This document shows, one piece after another, positions 54,531 through 64,000 of a DNA stretch of 64,000 nt. Origin of the DNA: Heliopora coerulea (taxonomy: Eukaryota; Cnidaria; Anthozoa; Scleralcyonacea; Helioporidae). The position numbers were made by a program, and so were the translations under genes. How positions within the stretch are numbered: position 1 is the first letter of the stretch; every line of letters begins with the position of its first letter. A model generated the notes under the pieces. That model ran no database searches. It saw only the letters and a program-made list of their open reading frames with translations, and was not told the DNA's origin. The stretch covers positions 330,501-394,500 of the forward strand of contig JASJOG010000139.1 of assembly GCA_030142905.1 (NCBI GenBank). Direction: 5' to 3'.

Positions 54531-55032
54531 CATTAATTTGCTCCCGGTCAGGTGAGCAAGCTGCCCACCCAGGATACCTGGGTACGCCTTAAACCTGTTC
54601 AAAAAACGATTTGCTACCCCTACAGTCTAAAGTTCTAAACTTTCAGCGGCGTGAAAGATACCTTGTTCACCCTCTCTGAGGTTTGGGTGTCCACAGTTTG
54701 TTTTAATTTGTAAAAACCAATCATCAGGAAACAGTGGCATAATTATGACTGATACTTAACCTTAGCTAATTCGCAGCCGTAAATGAGAATTTAGCTGTTT
54801 TTAATCATCCGATGGGTGATAACCGAGAAAGGTGATCAAGCTTGATGATTTTCTGAGGCGGTCAGCCGATGAAGACTCCGGTGAGGTACTTTAGCCGTAC
54901 TCGGTACCAGGCTCAATTTGTCAAAAAAATTGCTCTGGTACATCCTTTCCGAACTTCAGAATAATATACATAACCAACAAGTCAAATATCAAACTTTTAG
55001 ACTTTACAGAAGTCCAGTTTACTGTCCCAAAA
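54531..55032 (+). promoter_or_regulatory. Presumed upstream region of the VTI1B-like gene
   Basis: Directly upstream of the start codon. No core promoter motif can be assigned; location is the only evidence. Confidence 0.3.
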
Positions 55033-55147
55033 ATGGCATATAAAGGAATGAGTTCAGAAAAGTTTGAAGACTTGGATGAAGAGTTGGAAGGATTGTGCGT
55101 AGACATTAAATCAAGCATAAATGAAAGAATTCCAAGACTCGATGGAG
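55033..55147 (+). CDS. VTI1B: VTI1B-like exon 1
   Basis: Starts at ATG 55033 (MAYKGMSSEKFEDLDEEL), 38 codons plus one base, donor G|GTATAA. The start is chosen because it gives an N-terminus of the usual Vti1 length. Confidence 0.85.
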
Positions 55148-58100
55148 GTATAACCCTTTTGAACTTGTATTTATTAGTATCAGTAATCGCGGAAGCTCTT
55201 TAAAGCGTAAAACTAATGTTTAAAAATGAAATATCTCAAGTTCTATGAGTTGATTATTGAAGACTGTAATGCTACATGTACCGCTCCATATCATGTATTA
55301 CGTCATTATTACTATACCTATTGCTACTGATTAATACTGGGTGATATTGAACACAAAAATACAAAGAATACAAAGTTGTGGAGAAAATTAGGGAATTTTC
55401 GGCGACTGGGAGAATCGTGGACATGACATGGGAGTCTGGTTAGTTTAACCCGCAATTTAGTAACAAAAACTGAGAGCTTCTTTGTTTAATATTGTTATTA
55501 GTCATTTAAGATAACGGTAGGATATTTATATTAAGAAATATCACTAGTGGCGAAAGCAGAACATAAAAAAAGATGTTAGAGAGGGGACACAATAGTTAGC
55601 TTGTCTGGTGCCATTTTAGGTTGGTTATCTAAGACAAATTTCATAGACAATGCGGTCCACTCTTAAAAATCACAATCACAGCCACATTCCGAGCTCATGT
55701 TAAATGACAAGACGTTATGGACAAAAGTGCAGCTGATAAGAGCTTTGCATGATAAATACTTGTTAAACTTAATATTTGACTCAAATAATTAATCTGTGAG
55801 ACACTGACAAATCACAAAGTATTTCAATAACCAAGTTTAATGCTTGACTTATTTTTTTGATGTTTTCTTTTTTACTTTATCTTATTTTTGGCTGACCTAT
55901 AAATCATTTCTTAACAACCTGACTGAGCAGTTAGGCAAGTAATGTTTATTGAGGTTAAGTACTACATGCTTGAGTAGAATACTATTGATAGAAAAACAGC
56001 TACTGATGCATAGTCCACTCAACATGCTTGAACATTATTTGCAGACAGTTGTTTGCAGGTGACATAGTAACCTTTAAGCCAATCAAAAAGATAAGAAAAA
56101 TAAATCAAACAATACTACTGCTAAACATTATTATTATAACTATTATTATGTTGTATTTTTAATATAATTTATTGTTAAAAGTTCAGATTTTATTCCACCC
56201 ATTCCTGTCAGAAAAAGATTTTACCAATTTATTTAGGCTAATGCCAGACATACCCTGGTACCCTACTGGGATCATATTAATTACTGAAAGAGGCCTAATT
56301 ACCTTTTGAATAATTGGGCCCCAGGATGCATGTGATGCAAAAACAGCTGAGTGAGGAATGGTGACAATAACAGAAGCCACAATAACTAATAAACTCTTTA
56401 AAAATTGATCAGCTATTACAGTTAGGAGACTAGACCTGTGTGACTTTACATGCACTTATTAGTCATCATCAAGCAAAATCAGCTTAACATATAAATATGT
56501 TTTACAGCAAATGGAGCAATGTATATATTTTAGCTGCTTGTGTTATTGGTATGAAGCTGATTCCTTGAATTACATTCTAGCTCTGTTTGAGCTCTGTAAT
56601 GTCCTTGAATGGATAAGGGTCTGTTGCCAAGTTGATAAAGTTTCTTGGAAATTTCCAAGTTGAAGGATTTTGTGCCTGTAACTTAATACACATCATCACA
56701 AAGTTGCCATTCAATGTTATTTTTATTCTGAATTATGCCAAAGACTTCAATTCATCTGAGGGGGACATGGGTGATATATAGGAGCTAAAGGATTAATAGA
56801 AATGGTACCAGTACCTCAATGGATATTACTGTACAACAGAAAATGAACAAAATGAAACAATAAAACCCTGTAAACTATTTTAAGACATAAATTTTACTGA
56901 TAACACCATCTTGAAATATATATAAATATCTGTAAAATAAATTTTAAAAAGTTAAATGAATAGCTCTGCAATTATGTCTTGTTGGTTCTTAGAGTGTGTT
57001 TGTTTAAGTATTTCATTCTTATTTTGACTCAGAACAGAAGAAGCAGAAAGTAAGAGAAGTACAGAAAAAGATTGAAGATTCTAAGATTATTGTAAGTTGA
57101 TGTGGAGAAGTACTGTATATTGATTTTATCCATTTTAAAGAAATTATCTGAATAATTGGTTCCATGAATTTCAAATCACAGAGCTGAGATACTGGTGTGA
57201 CAGTGCAACCTTTCTACTGAAGAATTGTCCCACTAGATCAAAAAAAATTATGGCTTCTAAAGTTTGGGTTGCAACCTCTTTGTGGGTACAATCATTTGCA
57301 GATAATTTATATGGATAATTTTACTAGAAAAATCATCTCATTAACATGACTGAGTAAACGTTATTTTTAAACCCTTTTAAATGTCATTGCCATGCCCAGT
57401 TCATTCTTAAAAGAACTTTAGTTTGCTCAGTTGCAATTGGTATCTCCAACTTCAATATGCAGTATGTTTCCTGCTGCTCGATGTCTAAACAAGCTCACAC
57501 GGAATAGCCATTCCTTCTTGCTGGTCTTTCATCTACAATTGTATGTTCTTGCTGTACTGTCTTTTGACACTTAGTTTCTTCAGACATGCATTTGTTGGTG
57601 TGCAAATAGTCATGTAATTTTGAAGCTTGTTTTTCTCAAATGTTTGGGGTTTCCTATATGCAAGAACGTGTGGAATTGTTTATGCTATTTAGGAAATAAA
57701 AGATTTTGATGAGAACAAGAAATGTCAATTTAGAAAAAACAGGAACAAGTAAGTTTTTCAAAGACTCTAAAAGTAGCAGAAGTCTGGAAGACAAGGCTTA
57801 GTACTATTTGAGGCCTTTGAAAAACTCACAAGTGCTTGTTTCTACAAATTGTGAAAGAAACCATCATGATGGTATTACAGTTACCAATTAATAATGTAAG
57901 TGAAAAAAGTAATATAATTTTGAAAAAAGGTTATTCAGTGCAAATTAAAATTTACCCTAATCCTTGCCCTAACAAAAATATCACATGTGAAAAACATATA
58001 GAATTGGAACATTTTCGCATATGAAATTTTCATTTCAAATGTGAAATGGGAACGTTTTCAAATACGAAATACCTAATTCAAATGTGAAATGAACTAATTC

Positions 58101-61100
58101 AAAATTTCACATGTGAAATGTTGGTGTTCAAGACGTATTTCACGTATGAAATAGAAGATTCACCAATGAAAGTTAATTTCACACATGAAATTTTCAGTTT
58201 GCAAATAAAATTTTCAGTTCGCAAATAAAATATTATTTTCATGTGTGAAATTGAAGTTGAAATTTTGGTAAGGGTGCTCACCACTGTTATTTTTTGTATC
58301 CAGTACATGTGTAATCAGTTAGTTTTGTTCTTTTCAGTTAGAGGAAATGGAAGAAGAAGCAACCATTGCTCCAGGGGAATTTCGGAATAAGATGAATTCC
58401 AAAGTGCGGAACTATTCTCGAGAACTAGAAAAGCTAAAACGTGACTTGGTACAGTATATTGTTTGTTTCTTTAATTCAGACAAAAATTCATTCAATTAAA
58501 GGCTCAGGCAGTCTTGTGATGTTTTAGCACGTGCCAAACGGAACCAGTTCAGGCCCCGGCTGGGAATCAAACCCCGGCTGGGAATCAAATCCACTACCCT
58601 GGGTTTAGTAGCTCGATATTCCTCAATGTTTATGGTATGAGTTGAATTTGTATTTTTTACTTTTGCAAATTCTTGAACATATATGTGCTCGTGTAGTGAA
58701 TGTAGTGGGTACACCTTGCGTGAATCTAAGTGAATTGGGATTGTCTTCTCAAACAGATGTCAAGTCTTACTGAACAACAGAATTTCTCATTGGATGGTCG
58801 TAGAACGGTGGCTGTAAGAACTAGTGTAGCAGAAAAGACAATCACCACATAAACTTGTGCTCACAGTTTACAAAAAAATCTTTTTTGTCGTGTCCTTTAA
58901 AAAATCTTATATTCTTCTATCAATAAGCTGATGTGCTTTTTTAATTATATAGAGCAAAACTACTGGCAGCATTCAGGTGTCAGTTGCCCGAGAAGATCTT
59001 TTCTCCACAGGTCAAAAGGAATACGATCCTGATGTAAGTAACGAATATCAGACTACAGTGCAATTTATGGAATAACGTACAATTATTTCGTCTAGCTAAA
59101 CTTTCATTTTGCATACCCAGATTTCATCAGGACAAAATAGTTATCTTGCTAAGTTTTAACCATCAGAAGTTGTAGAAAACTCTAGACGAAGCAGGGTTCT
59201 TTTAACGAATTTCGAGGTTCGTGTTTCGAAATGGCTGGAAGAACCTTTTATGAGTGTTGGAACCAGGCTGTCAAACGAACCGGCATATTTTTAGAAAACT
59301 GACACAAAAATTAGCCAAGTTTATGTACAATCATCCTCTAATCCCAAACTCTATACATTGTTACTTTTCCTTGTATTTTGTTTATAAGTTATTTATGACT
59401 TAGTGAATTCATTCTCAAAAAAGAAAAAAGAATTCCAATTATTAGTGTATACGGGTTTATGAAACGATAATTACGTTTGTCCTCTTTGAAAGAACTTTTA
59501 AAATAATGAAGAATGTCATTGATTATGCTTCTATAGCTCACGCTATTCTTTCCAAGTATTCACTTTTTATTTGTACATGCGTTGCCTTGTAAATGGTTCT
59601 AATTCTGCAGCCTGTATGAATAGAAAACCTGAATATCGGTCGTCATTTTCGAAAGGTTGCATGAACGACAATACCTTCAAAGCTTCCGAAATTGTTCTGT
59701 AAACGTGTTCCGACTTCTTCCAATGCTGATCTCGCTGCTTTCGAACCTTAACGTCCTTCCACAATAGAATCGGTGCTTTTAAATTCCCGTTCGACTAAAA
59801 TTCGTTGCGAAACAGCACTGTCATTACTTTAAAAACATATTGATAACGAGTACCAGGTACGTTTAAAAGTATGAAATCCGAAGGATGTATACAAAATGAA
59901 TAACGGCATTACAAATGTAATATTTGGGCGTCTGCATGAATGTCAACCACCGCAAGCTCCAACATCTTTGTTGTTTGTGCGCCAACTTGCATCCCTTACT
60001 TTGCCAAGCATTGATGGGCAACTTTTTCAGCCTGTTCAAATTTAGATGCTAGTTTTCTTCCTCTTACATCGACTTTCATGCTTGACTGGCTGCCCATGCA
60101 AGGTATTTCTAGCTAGCTGTCACTGGAAATATACTCCTAGGAGACAGAGGATTAAGCAGGTAGTAGCGAAATTATCCCACCGTGACTAAGATTTTAGCCC
60201 AATATTCGGATTGAACTTGTGTCAACCTGTGTTCTTGTACCGCCTGTCTCACAGCAACTTGTATTAACGTTCAACCGAGACTTCAGGGTGCAACCTTAAT
60301 GCATCTCTTGTTTTAACAGGCAAGTCATAGGAACAAGCTTTTGCAGGGAACGGACATTCTAAACAGGACCTCCGAAAGTATTGCCAGATCGCAACAAATT
60401 TCTGCTGAGTCAGGTAGGTCATAGGAATAGTGTTTACCCAGCCATATTTTATTTTTTGTACTGGTATAACTGTAAGCATGAGAGAAATTTCATATATGCC
60501 TATGGACTGGTTCACGGGAACAAGTTTATTTTTCCAAACATATATGAGATGATGGTATGTTGCTAATTATTGGTTGTTCGGTTAAATAGTTTCTTCCAGA
60601 ACTGGTAATCCCTATTGATCATTTTCTTCTTTTACGCTAATTAACGCGAAAACTAATTTGCTATGTACTAGTGTAGCACATTTAACACATTAATCTACGG
60701 TGCCAATACGTATAAGCTTATCTAGATGGCATATTCAGAGGCGGATCCAGGAAACCTAGACAGTAGAAGCGGGAATGAGTGTCCTGTAGACGGTTTATGT
60801 ATACAGAAAAAAACATCTTCTGCGGCAGTTCTACAATCAAGTGAATTTCAAATGCAAACATTGATACGAACCCGCAGAATTGCACCCCGTTTTACGCGGT
60901 GCAAAATTGTTGGAACCTCGATCGCGGTCAGCATCGATTGCGGTCGATATCGATCGATTTGATGCTGATTCGAAGGTGGGTTCCAAACGCCATCAAAGTT
61001 CATTGTGTAAACTGTTATGGGATTGAAACCCTAACACAAGGTCCTGCTGACGTTTTATCGCACAGTTCATCAAGTGCCGTTCCATCACGATTTGTCTACA

Positions 61101-62423
61101 GGGAGTCAGAGTTTCCAGCGTTCACCATTTAAACTATAAAAATATTTTGGATGCTAAAAAATAGCATTTTTTTTTGTCGAGAATCGAGTTGAGCGTCCAT
61201 TTAACAAATTAGTGTCCAGCGAAAAGGGGGCAGCCCCTTCGGCTCCCCTCTAAATCCTCCCCTGATATTTATCGTATTGATTACTCTAAGAATCCAACCA
61301 ACTACAGTCTACAACTAGACACACATGTAAAGATATTAACAATCTGGAAATTAAAATTGATGTCCGTCTTACTGAGAACTGGATCCTAACTGTAACCGTA
61401 ATCCTAACTCTGAAAACCAACTCTGATCGTGACCCTTTGAATTGTATAAGTAATTCTCACCCATGAAGATTACCTTTCTTACAGAACTATTGTAAAGATT
61501 GATCAAATTAGATATATTGAACCGGTTAAAAAAAATTGAACTGTTTCAGGAAAATTAGTATAGGTAATAACATGGTTTCGGTTATGGTTGGGGTTAGAGT
61601 TAGGGTTAAAGTTAGGCCACTAGGGTAGGAATTAAGGTCACTGATGCGGTTAGGAATAGAATTGTCACAGGAAGTTTGCTCGGAACCAGAAGTCGGGTGC
61701 AAGTTGACGGTCTCCTTCTGTGCACGTCCTGCCAACTCCCCTGAAGTCTCCAAGTAATTGATTCTCGATTAAAAATTCGCGTACCGTGTTTTTACCTTTA
61801 CATGTTTCTTTAATGTCTTAGTAAACCAGTGACATTATTAGTTTAAAACAAAATTGTTGCCAAATGTAGTATTTAATTTTCGCGCCAAAACTACTTCAGT
61901 GAGGCCACGGTAAATGTCAGCAACATACCGAGGTGTCCGTTAAACTGCCATTGTACCACTTTAAAAGTACACCCGATAAAACAAACCGAAAATTAACATT
62001 TTTTTGTTTTGAAAATTATAATGTATCGTTATTTCTACTTATGTAGTATGTACAGTACGTTTAATCCTTTAAACTGATGTGCCGTCTAGTTAGTAAGTTA
62101 ATTTGTTTACCAGAACAAATCGGTGTGGAAATTGTTGATGATTTGGATATGCAGAGAGAGTCCTTGATAAGAACACGTGATAGGGTAAGTTCATATTTGA
62201 ATTATTAATTTTAATTAATTAATTTTAGTTACTGTTAAACTTTGATTTTAACATACACTTTACATTTTCAATCCAAATCACCCAGCAGCAGAGGGAAGAG
62301 AAGTATCTGTTCTATTCTGGATAGTTGATAATTTCAAAAATCTTTTAATACTTTTCTTTAGTTACGTGACACTGATCAAGACTTAAGACAAAGTAGAAAA
62401 ATATTGACTCGTATGGCGTTCAG
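55033..62423 (+). CDS. VTI1B: Vti1-type Qb-SNARE, VTI1B-like (last exon missing)
   Basis: Eight exons give 216 codons plus 2 bases. Exons 1-4 form the N-terminal helical domain (SSEKFEDLDEELEGL, then LEEMEEEATIAPGEFRNKMN and SKVRNYSRELEKLKRDL). Exons 6-8 form the SNARE motif (HRNKLLQGTDILNRTSESIA, EQIGVEIVDDLDMQRESL, RDTDQDLRQSRKILTRM); the Gln in MQRE fits the Q zero layer. LLQGTDxLNR and the N-terminal helix favour VTI1B over VTI1A. Vti1 proteins pair with syntaxins in Golgi, endosome and lysosome fusion. The C-terminal membrane anchor is not found by 64000 and must lie further right. Confidence 0.9.
55148..57032. other. VTI1B intron 1, nothing firm
   Basis: AT-rich, no coding evidence and no bounded element recognised. 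Confidence 0.45.
57033..57091 (+). CDS. VTI1B: VTI1B-like exon 2
   Basis: Acceptor TTGACTCAG, donor GTAAGT. QKKQKVREVQKKIEDSKII aligns to the KKxxIRD/EKQxxEA helix of Vti1. Phase 1 entry, phase 0 exit. Confidence 0.85.
57092..57949. other. VTI1B intron 2, left part
   Basis: No exon or element recognised. Confidence 0.45.
57950..58275. repeat. Cluster of TTTCACATGTGAAA-type palindromes
   Basis: More than ten variants of AATTTCACATGTGAAATT occur as half-sites or whole palindromes. The cluster is bordered by AAAATTTACCCT on the left and an inverted-like TTTTGGTAAGGGT on the right. It could be a decayed inverted-repeat element. Confidence 0.6.
58338..58448 (+). CDS. VTI1B: VTI1B-like exon 3
   Basis: 37 codons with the EEMEEE and RNYSRELEKL blocks of VTI1B. 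Acceptor CTTTTCAG, donor GTACAG. Confidence 0.92.
58545..58620 (-). repeat. SINE fragment with duplicated B-box
   Basis: Minus strand GATTTGATTCCCAGCCGGGG is followed by a second TTTGATTCCCAGCCGGGG, a short tandem duplication of a B-box-like word. Confidence 0.55.
58757..58813 (+). CDS. VTI1B: VTI1B-like exon 4
   Basis: 19 codons of the variable linker (MSSLTEQQNFSLDGRRTVA). Acceptor AAACAG, donor GTAAGA. Confidence 0.75.
58953..59033 (+). CDS. VTI1B: VTI1B-like exon 5
   Basis: 27 codons (VAREDLFSTGQKEYDPD at the end), linker before the SNARE motif. Acceptor ATATAG, donor GTAAGT. Confidence 0.78.
59034..60319. other. VTI1B intron 5, nothing firm
   Basis: A 65-codon minus-strand frame (59764-59567) has no family resemblance. 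No bounded element seen. Confidence 0.4.
60320..60413 (+). CDS. VTI1B: VTI1B-like exon 6, SNARE motif start
   Basis: Encodes HRNKLLQGTDILNRTSESIA and following residues, close to the LLQGTESLNRATQSIERS block of VTI1B. Acceptor TTAACAG, donor GTAGGT. Confidence 0.93.
60736..61264. mobile_element. Possible hAT-type nonautonomous element
   Basis: CAGAGGCGGATCCAGG at the left and the complement of the right end, CAGGGGAGGATTTAGAGG, are imperfect inverted repeats of a kind seen in hAT-type MITEs. GGGGGCAGCCCCTTCGGCTC lies inside the right end. No clear 8-bp target duplication. Confidence 0.5.
61378..61660. repeat. Degenerate telomere-like words in opposite orientations
   Basis: CCTAACTGTAACCGTAATCC-type words (61387-61440) face GGTTATGGTTGGGGTTAGAG and GTTAGGGTTAAAGTTAGG (61570-61620). 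They resemble degenerate TTAGGG repeats in inverted arrangement. Confidence 0.55.
62114..62184 (+). CDS. VTI1B: VTI1B-like exon 7, SNARE zero layer
   Basis: QIGVEIVDDLDMQRESLIRT with the conserved Gln. Acceptor TTTACCAG, donor GTAAGT. Confidence 0.93.
62362..62423 (+). CDS. VTI1B: VTI1B-like exon 8, SNARE motif end
   Basis: LRDTDQDLRQSRKILTRMAF then a split Arg codon. Acceptor CTTTAG, donor GTTAGT. The next exon should encode the basic juxtamembrane stretch and anchor. Confidence 0.88.
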
Positions 62424-62529
62424 GTTAGTAATCGTTACACAAATCGACGAAGTGTAACTGTCGTCTGGATTTTTAAGCATACCTCGTTCTAGGACATGTT
62501 TATTTCGGGATTCATTTATTGTTAGAATA

Positions 62530-62870
62530 GCTAATTTGTAGAATGCTATACCTGACAATTTAAAAGCTGAACAGTCTCTTCCAGTTTTTAGAAAAGGTCA
62601 GAGACGCTTTTACTTTAATAGACTATCAAATGTTTTTGATGGTGATAATGTTAGATCGTACAAGTTAGTTTGTCCTGAATGGCGTCAGGTTGACGCTATG
62701 GAAGTTTGTAATTGCTAGGCTACAGGGCTAGTTTTATCGATTTTAGAGATTGGGTGTGGTTACCTAGAAGGGGACTTTGTGTCCTATTGTAACACACTCC
62801 GGACTTTTGGGGAAAATTTATGAATAAAAAAAATTAAAAAATAAATGAATCGACCATTATTCTCATTGCA
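62530..62870 (+). pseudogene. LINE 3'-end fragment
   Basis: NAIPDNLKAEQSLPVFRKGQ and FYFNRLSNVFDGDNVRSYKL resemble the last codons of CR1-group LINE proteins. An A-rich tail, GAATAAAAAAAATTAAAAAA, follows at about 62820. It lies in the intron after VTI1B exon 8. Confidence 0.6.
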
Positions 62871-63043
62871 CTTCCTTGGCACCCACAGTACCACCCCCGA
62901 AGAATGTTAGGTGGCTTAAGTTCCCCGTTACGATGATAGGAAATAAAATGCTGCGTCGGATGTCTTTTATTGATGTGTAAAAAGCCCAAATGGTCAGCAG
63001 ACTGCCGAAACTTACCACATCAAAAACAAAACAAAACAGATTC

Positions 63044-63226
63044 CGAAAATGTCATTCTTAACTTGTAACTCAAGTTAAAAATAGAATGGGGTAGAAGAAT
63101 TGCCGTAATATTTCGTCTCTATTTTTTATTTTGATGATGACCGTGAAATAGAGTCGAAATATTACTACATTTCTTCTTGTCCTTTCTTTTTCGCTTTTGT
63201 TACAAGTTAAAATTGACATTTTTCGG
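63044..63226. repeat. Foldback with decayed hammerhead core
   Basis: CCGAAAATGTCATTCTTAAC (63044) is inverted near 63226. Inside, GTAATATTTCGTCTCTATTTT (63104) is inverted at AAATAGAGTCGAAATATTAC. The plus-strand core at 63131-63163 reads TTGATGA (C3 lost), stem II, GAAA, TATT. It resembles the PLE 1 core at 39883. Confidence 0.5.
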
Positions 63227-64000
63227 GATCTATTTAGTGTTTCCTTAACCTGCCGCCTGGTTATGGTTTTTATTAGACGAATCTTTTTACAATAAATTCC
63301 CCGTTAGGCGGCTTTTAGGTCAACTAGATCGAAGTGATTTGGAGCCAGTTCCGAGAAATTCTTATTGAAATGGAAACTCTTGCACAACAACTCAAATGCT
63401 GTGGTGTGGCCAGTGCATCGGGACTGTAACCAGGGATATCGGGCTTGTTTCGGTGCACGAGAGGACTAAGGGGTTATCCCTTATACGAGTGAGAGGGAAG
63501 AAAGGATAAATGGATCTTGACTGTTTTTGACTAAATTGGTTGTTCCAAGCCCGGTAAAGACGATATATTCATTTGGAATAAAATAAAATCATATAAGAGA
63601 ACGCCATATAAGTCGCCCACTATGAGATGGAGAAACTTACTAGCAATACCTAGCCGATGTTTGTCAGTCAGCAAGAACTGGAGCATCTGTTATCCTGAAC
63701 AGATTAGCTGAGATGTCATATACCGGCTGGCTGAGGTGATAATCTTCAATAGTTGCAAAAATTGTCAGGACGCCTTTCCCATTTGACGGTAACGTACTCT
63801 CCCTAACTTCAGAGTTATCTAATTCTTGTTATGATCCTGTACTCACAAAGTCACCTACATACTGAGTTGGTAAACAAAGTCACCAAACAGTGAGACGGAA
63901 AACTTGACTTCTTTTGTTAGCTAACGAGAGTCTGCTGATAACAAAAGTTGACCAAAATCCAGAACCAGCCGACAACTTTAGAGAATAAAGGAAGAAACAA
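63227..64000. other. Right edge, nothing recognised
   Basis: No membrane-anchor exon for the SNARE gene and no TE motif was found. Confidence 0.45.

Overview
This is a eukaryotic nuclear window, most likely from an anthozoan cnidarian (stony coral or sea anemone). That assignment is an inference from the repeat families and the AT-rich, intron-rich layout; no ribosomal or mitochondrial marker is present. Almost all long open frames belong to transposable elements (TEs), and the two host genes are split into short exons.

Host genes. The minus strand from about 35920 down to the left edge carries eight exons of a Son-of-sevenless (SOS) Ras guanine-nucleotide exchange factor: the N-terminal histone folds and the start of the Dbl-homology domain. 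The rest lies outside the window to the left. The plus strand from 55033 to 62423 carries eight exons of a Vti1-type Qb-SNARE, closest to VTI1B; its membrane-anchor exon is probably beyond the right edge. The two genes diverge from a TE-rich space of about 19 kb.

Layout. 1-8500: SOS 3' exons, a satellite-like repeat, tRNA-like elements with inverted arms, pogo-like elements and a hairpin element with a 14-bp target duplication. 8515-12959: a complete but decayed gypsy-type LTR retrotransposon with 141-bp LTRs, inside an SOS intron. 13200-17550: ATT microsatellites and a decayed LINE with a restriction-like endonuclease. 18700-23150: SOS exons among two LINE fragments. 24500-28800: a foldback element, a hAT-like transposase remnant and a Penelope-like element (PLE) with an internal duplication. 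29700-35300: tRNA-like elements, a solo LTR, a nonautonomous hAT element and unannotated intron. 36700-40030: a second PLE with RT and GIY-YIG domains, inverted terminal copies and two nested insertions. 41600-48120: SINE remnant, LINE, three hAT-type elements (one a near-intact transposase gene), a chromo-barrel ORF and a long palindrome. 49380-50600: a Crypton-type tyrosine recombinase remnant. 52400-64000: small inverted-repeat elements around and inside the SNARE gene.

Recurring theme. At least ten places show a hammerhead-ribozyme core or decayed core (CUGANGA, stem II, GAAA). Most sit in the arms or ends of foldback elements that look mobilised by PLEs. One 355-bp insertion combines such a core, a tRNA-like promoter region, an inverted tandem junction and a 12-bp target duplication, and is the best candidate here for something little described.
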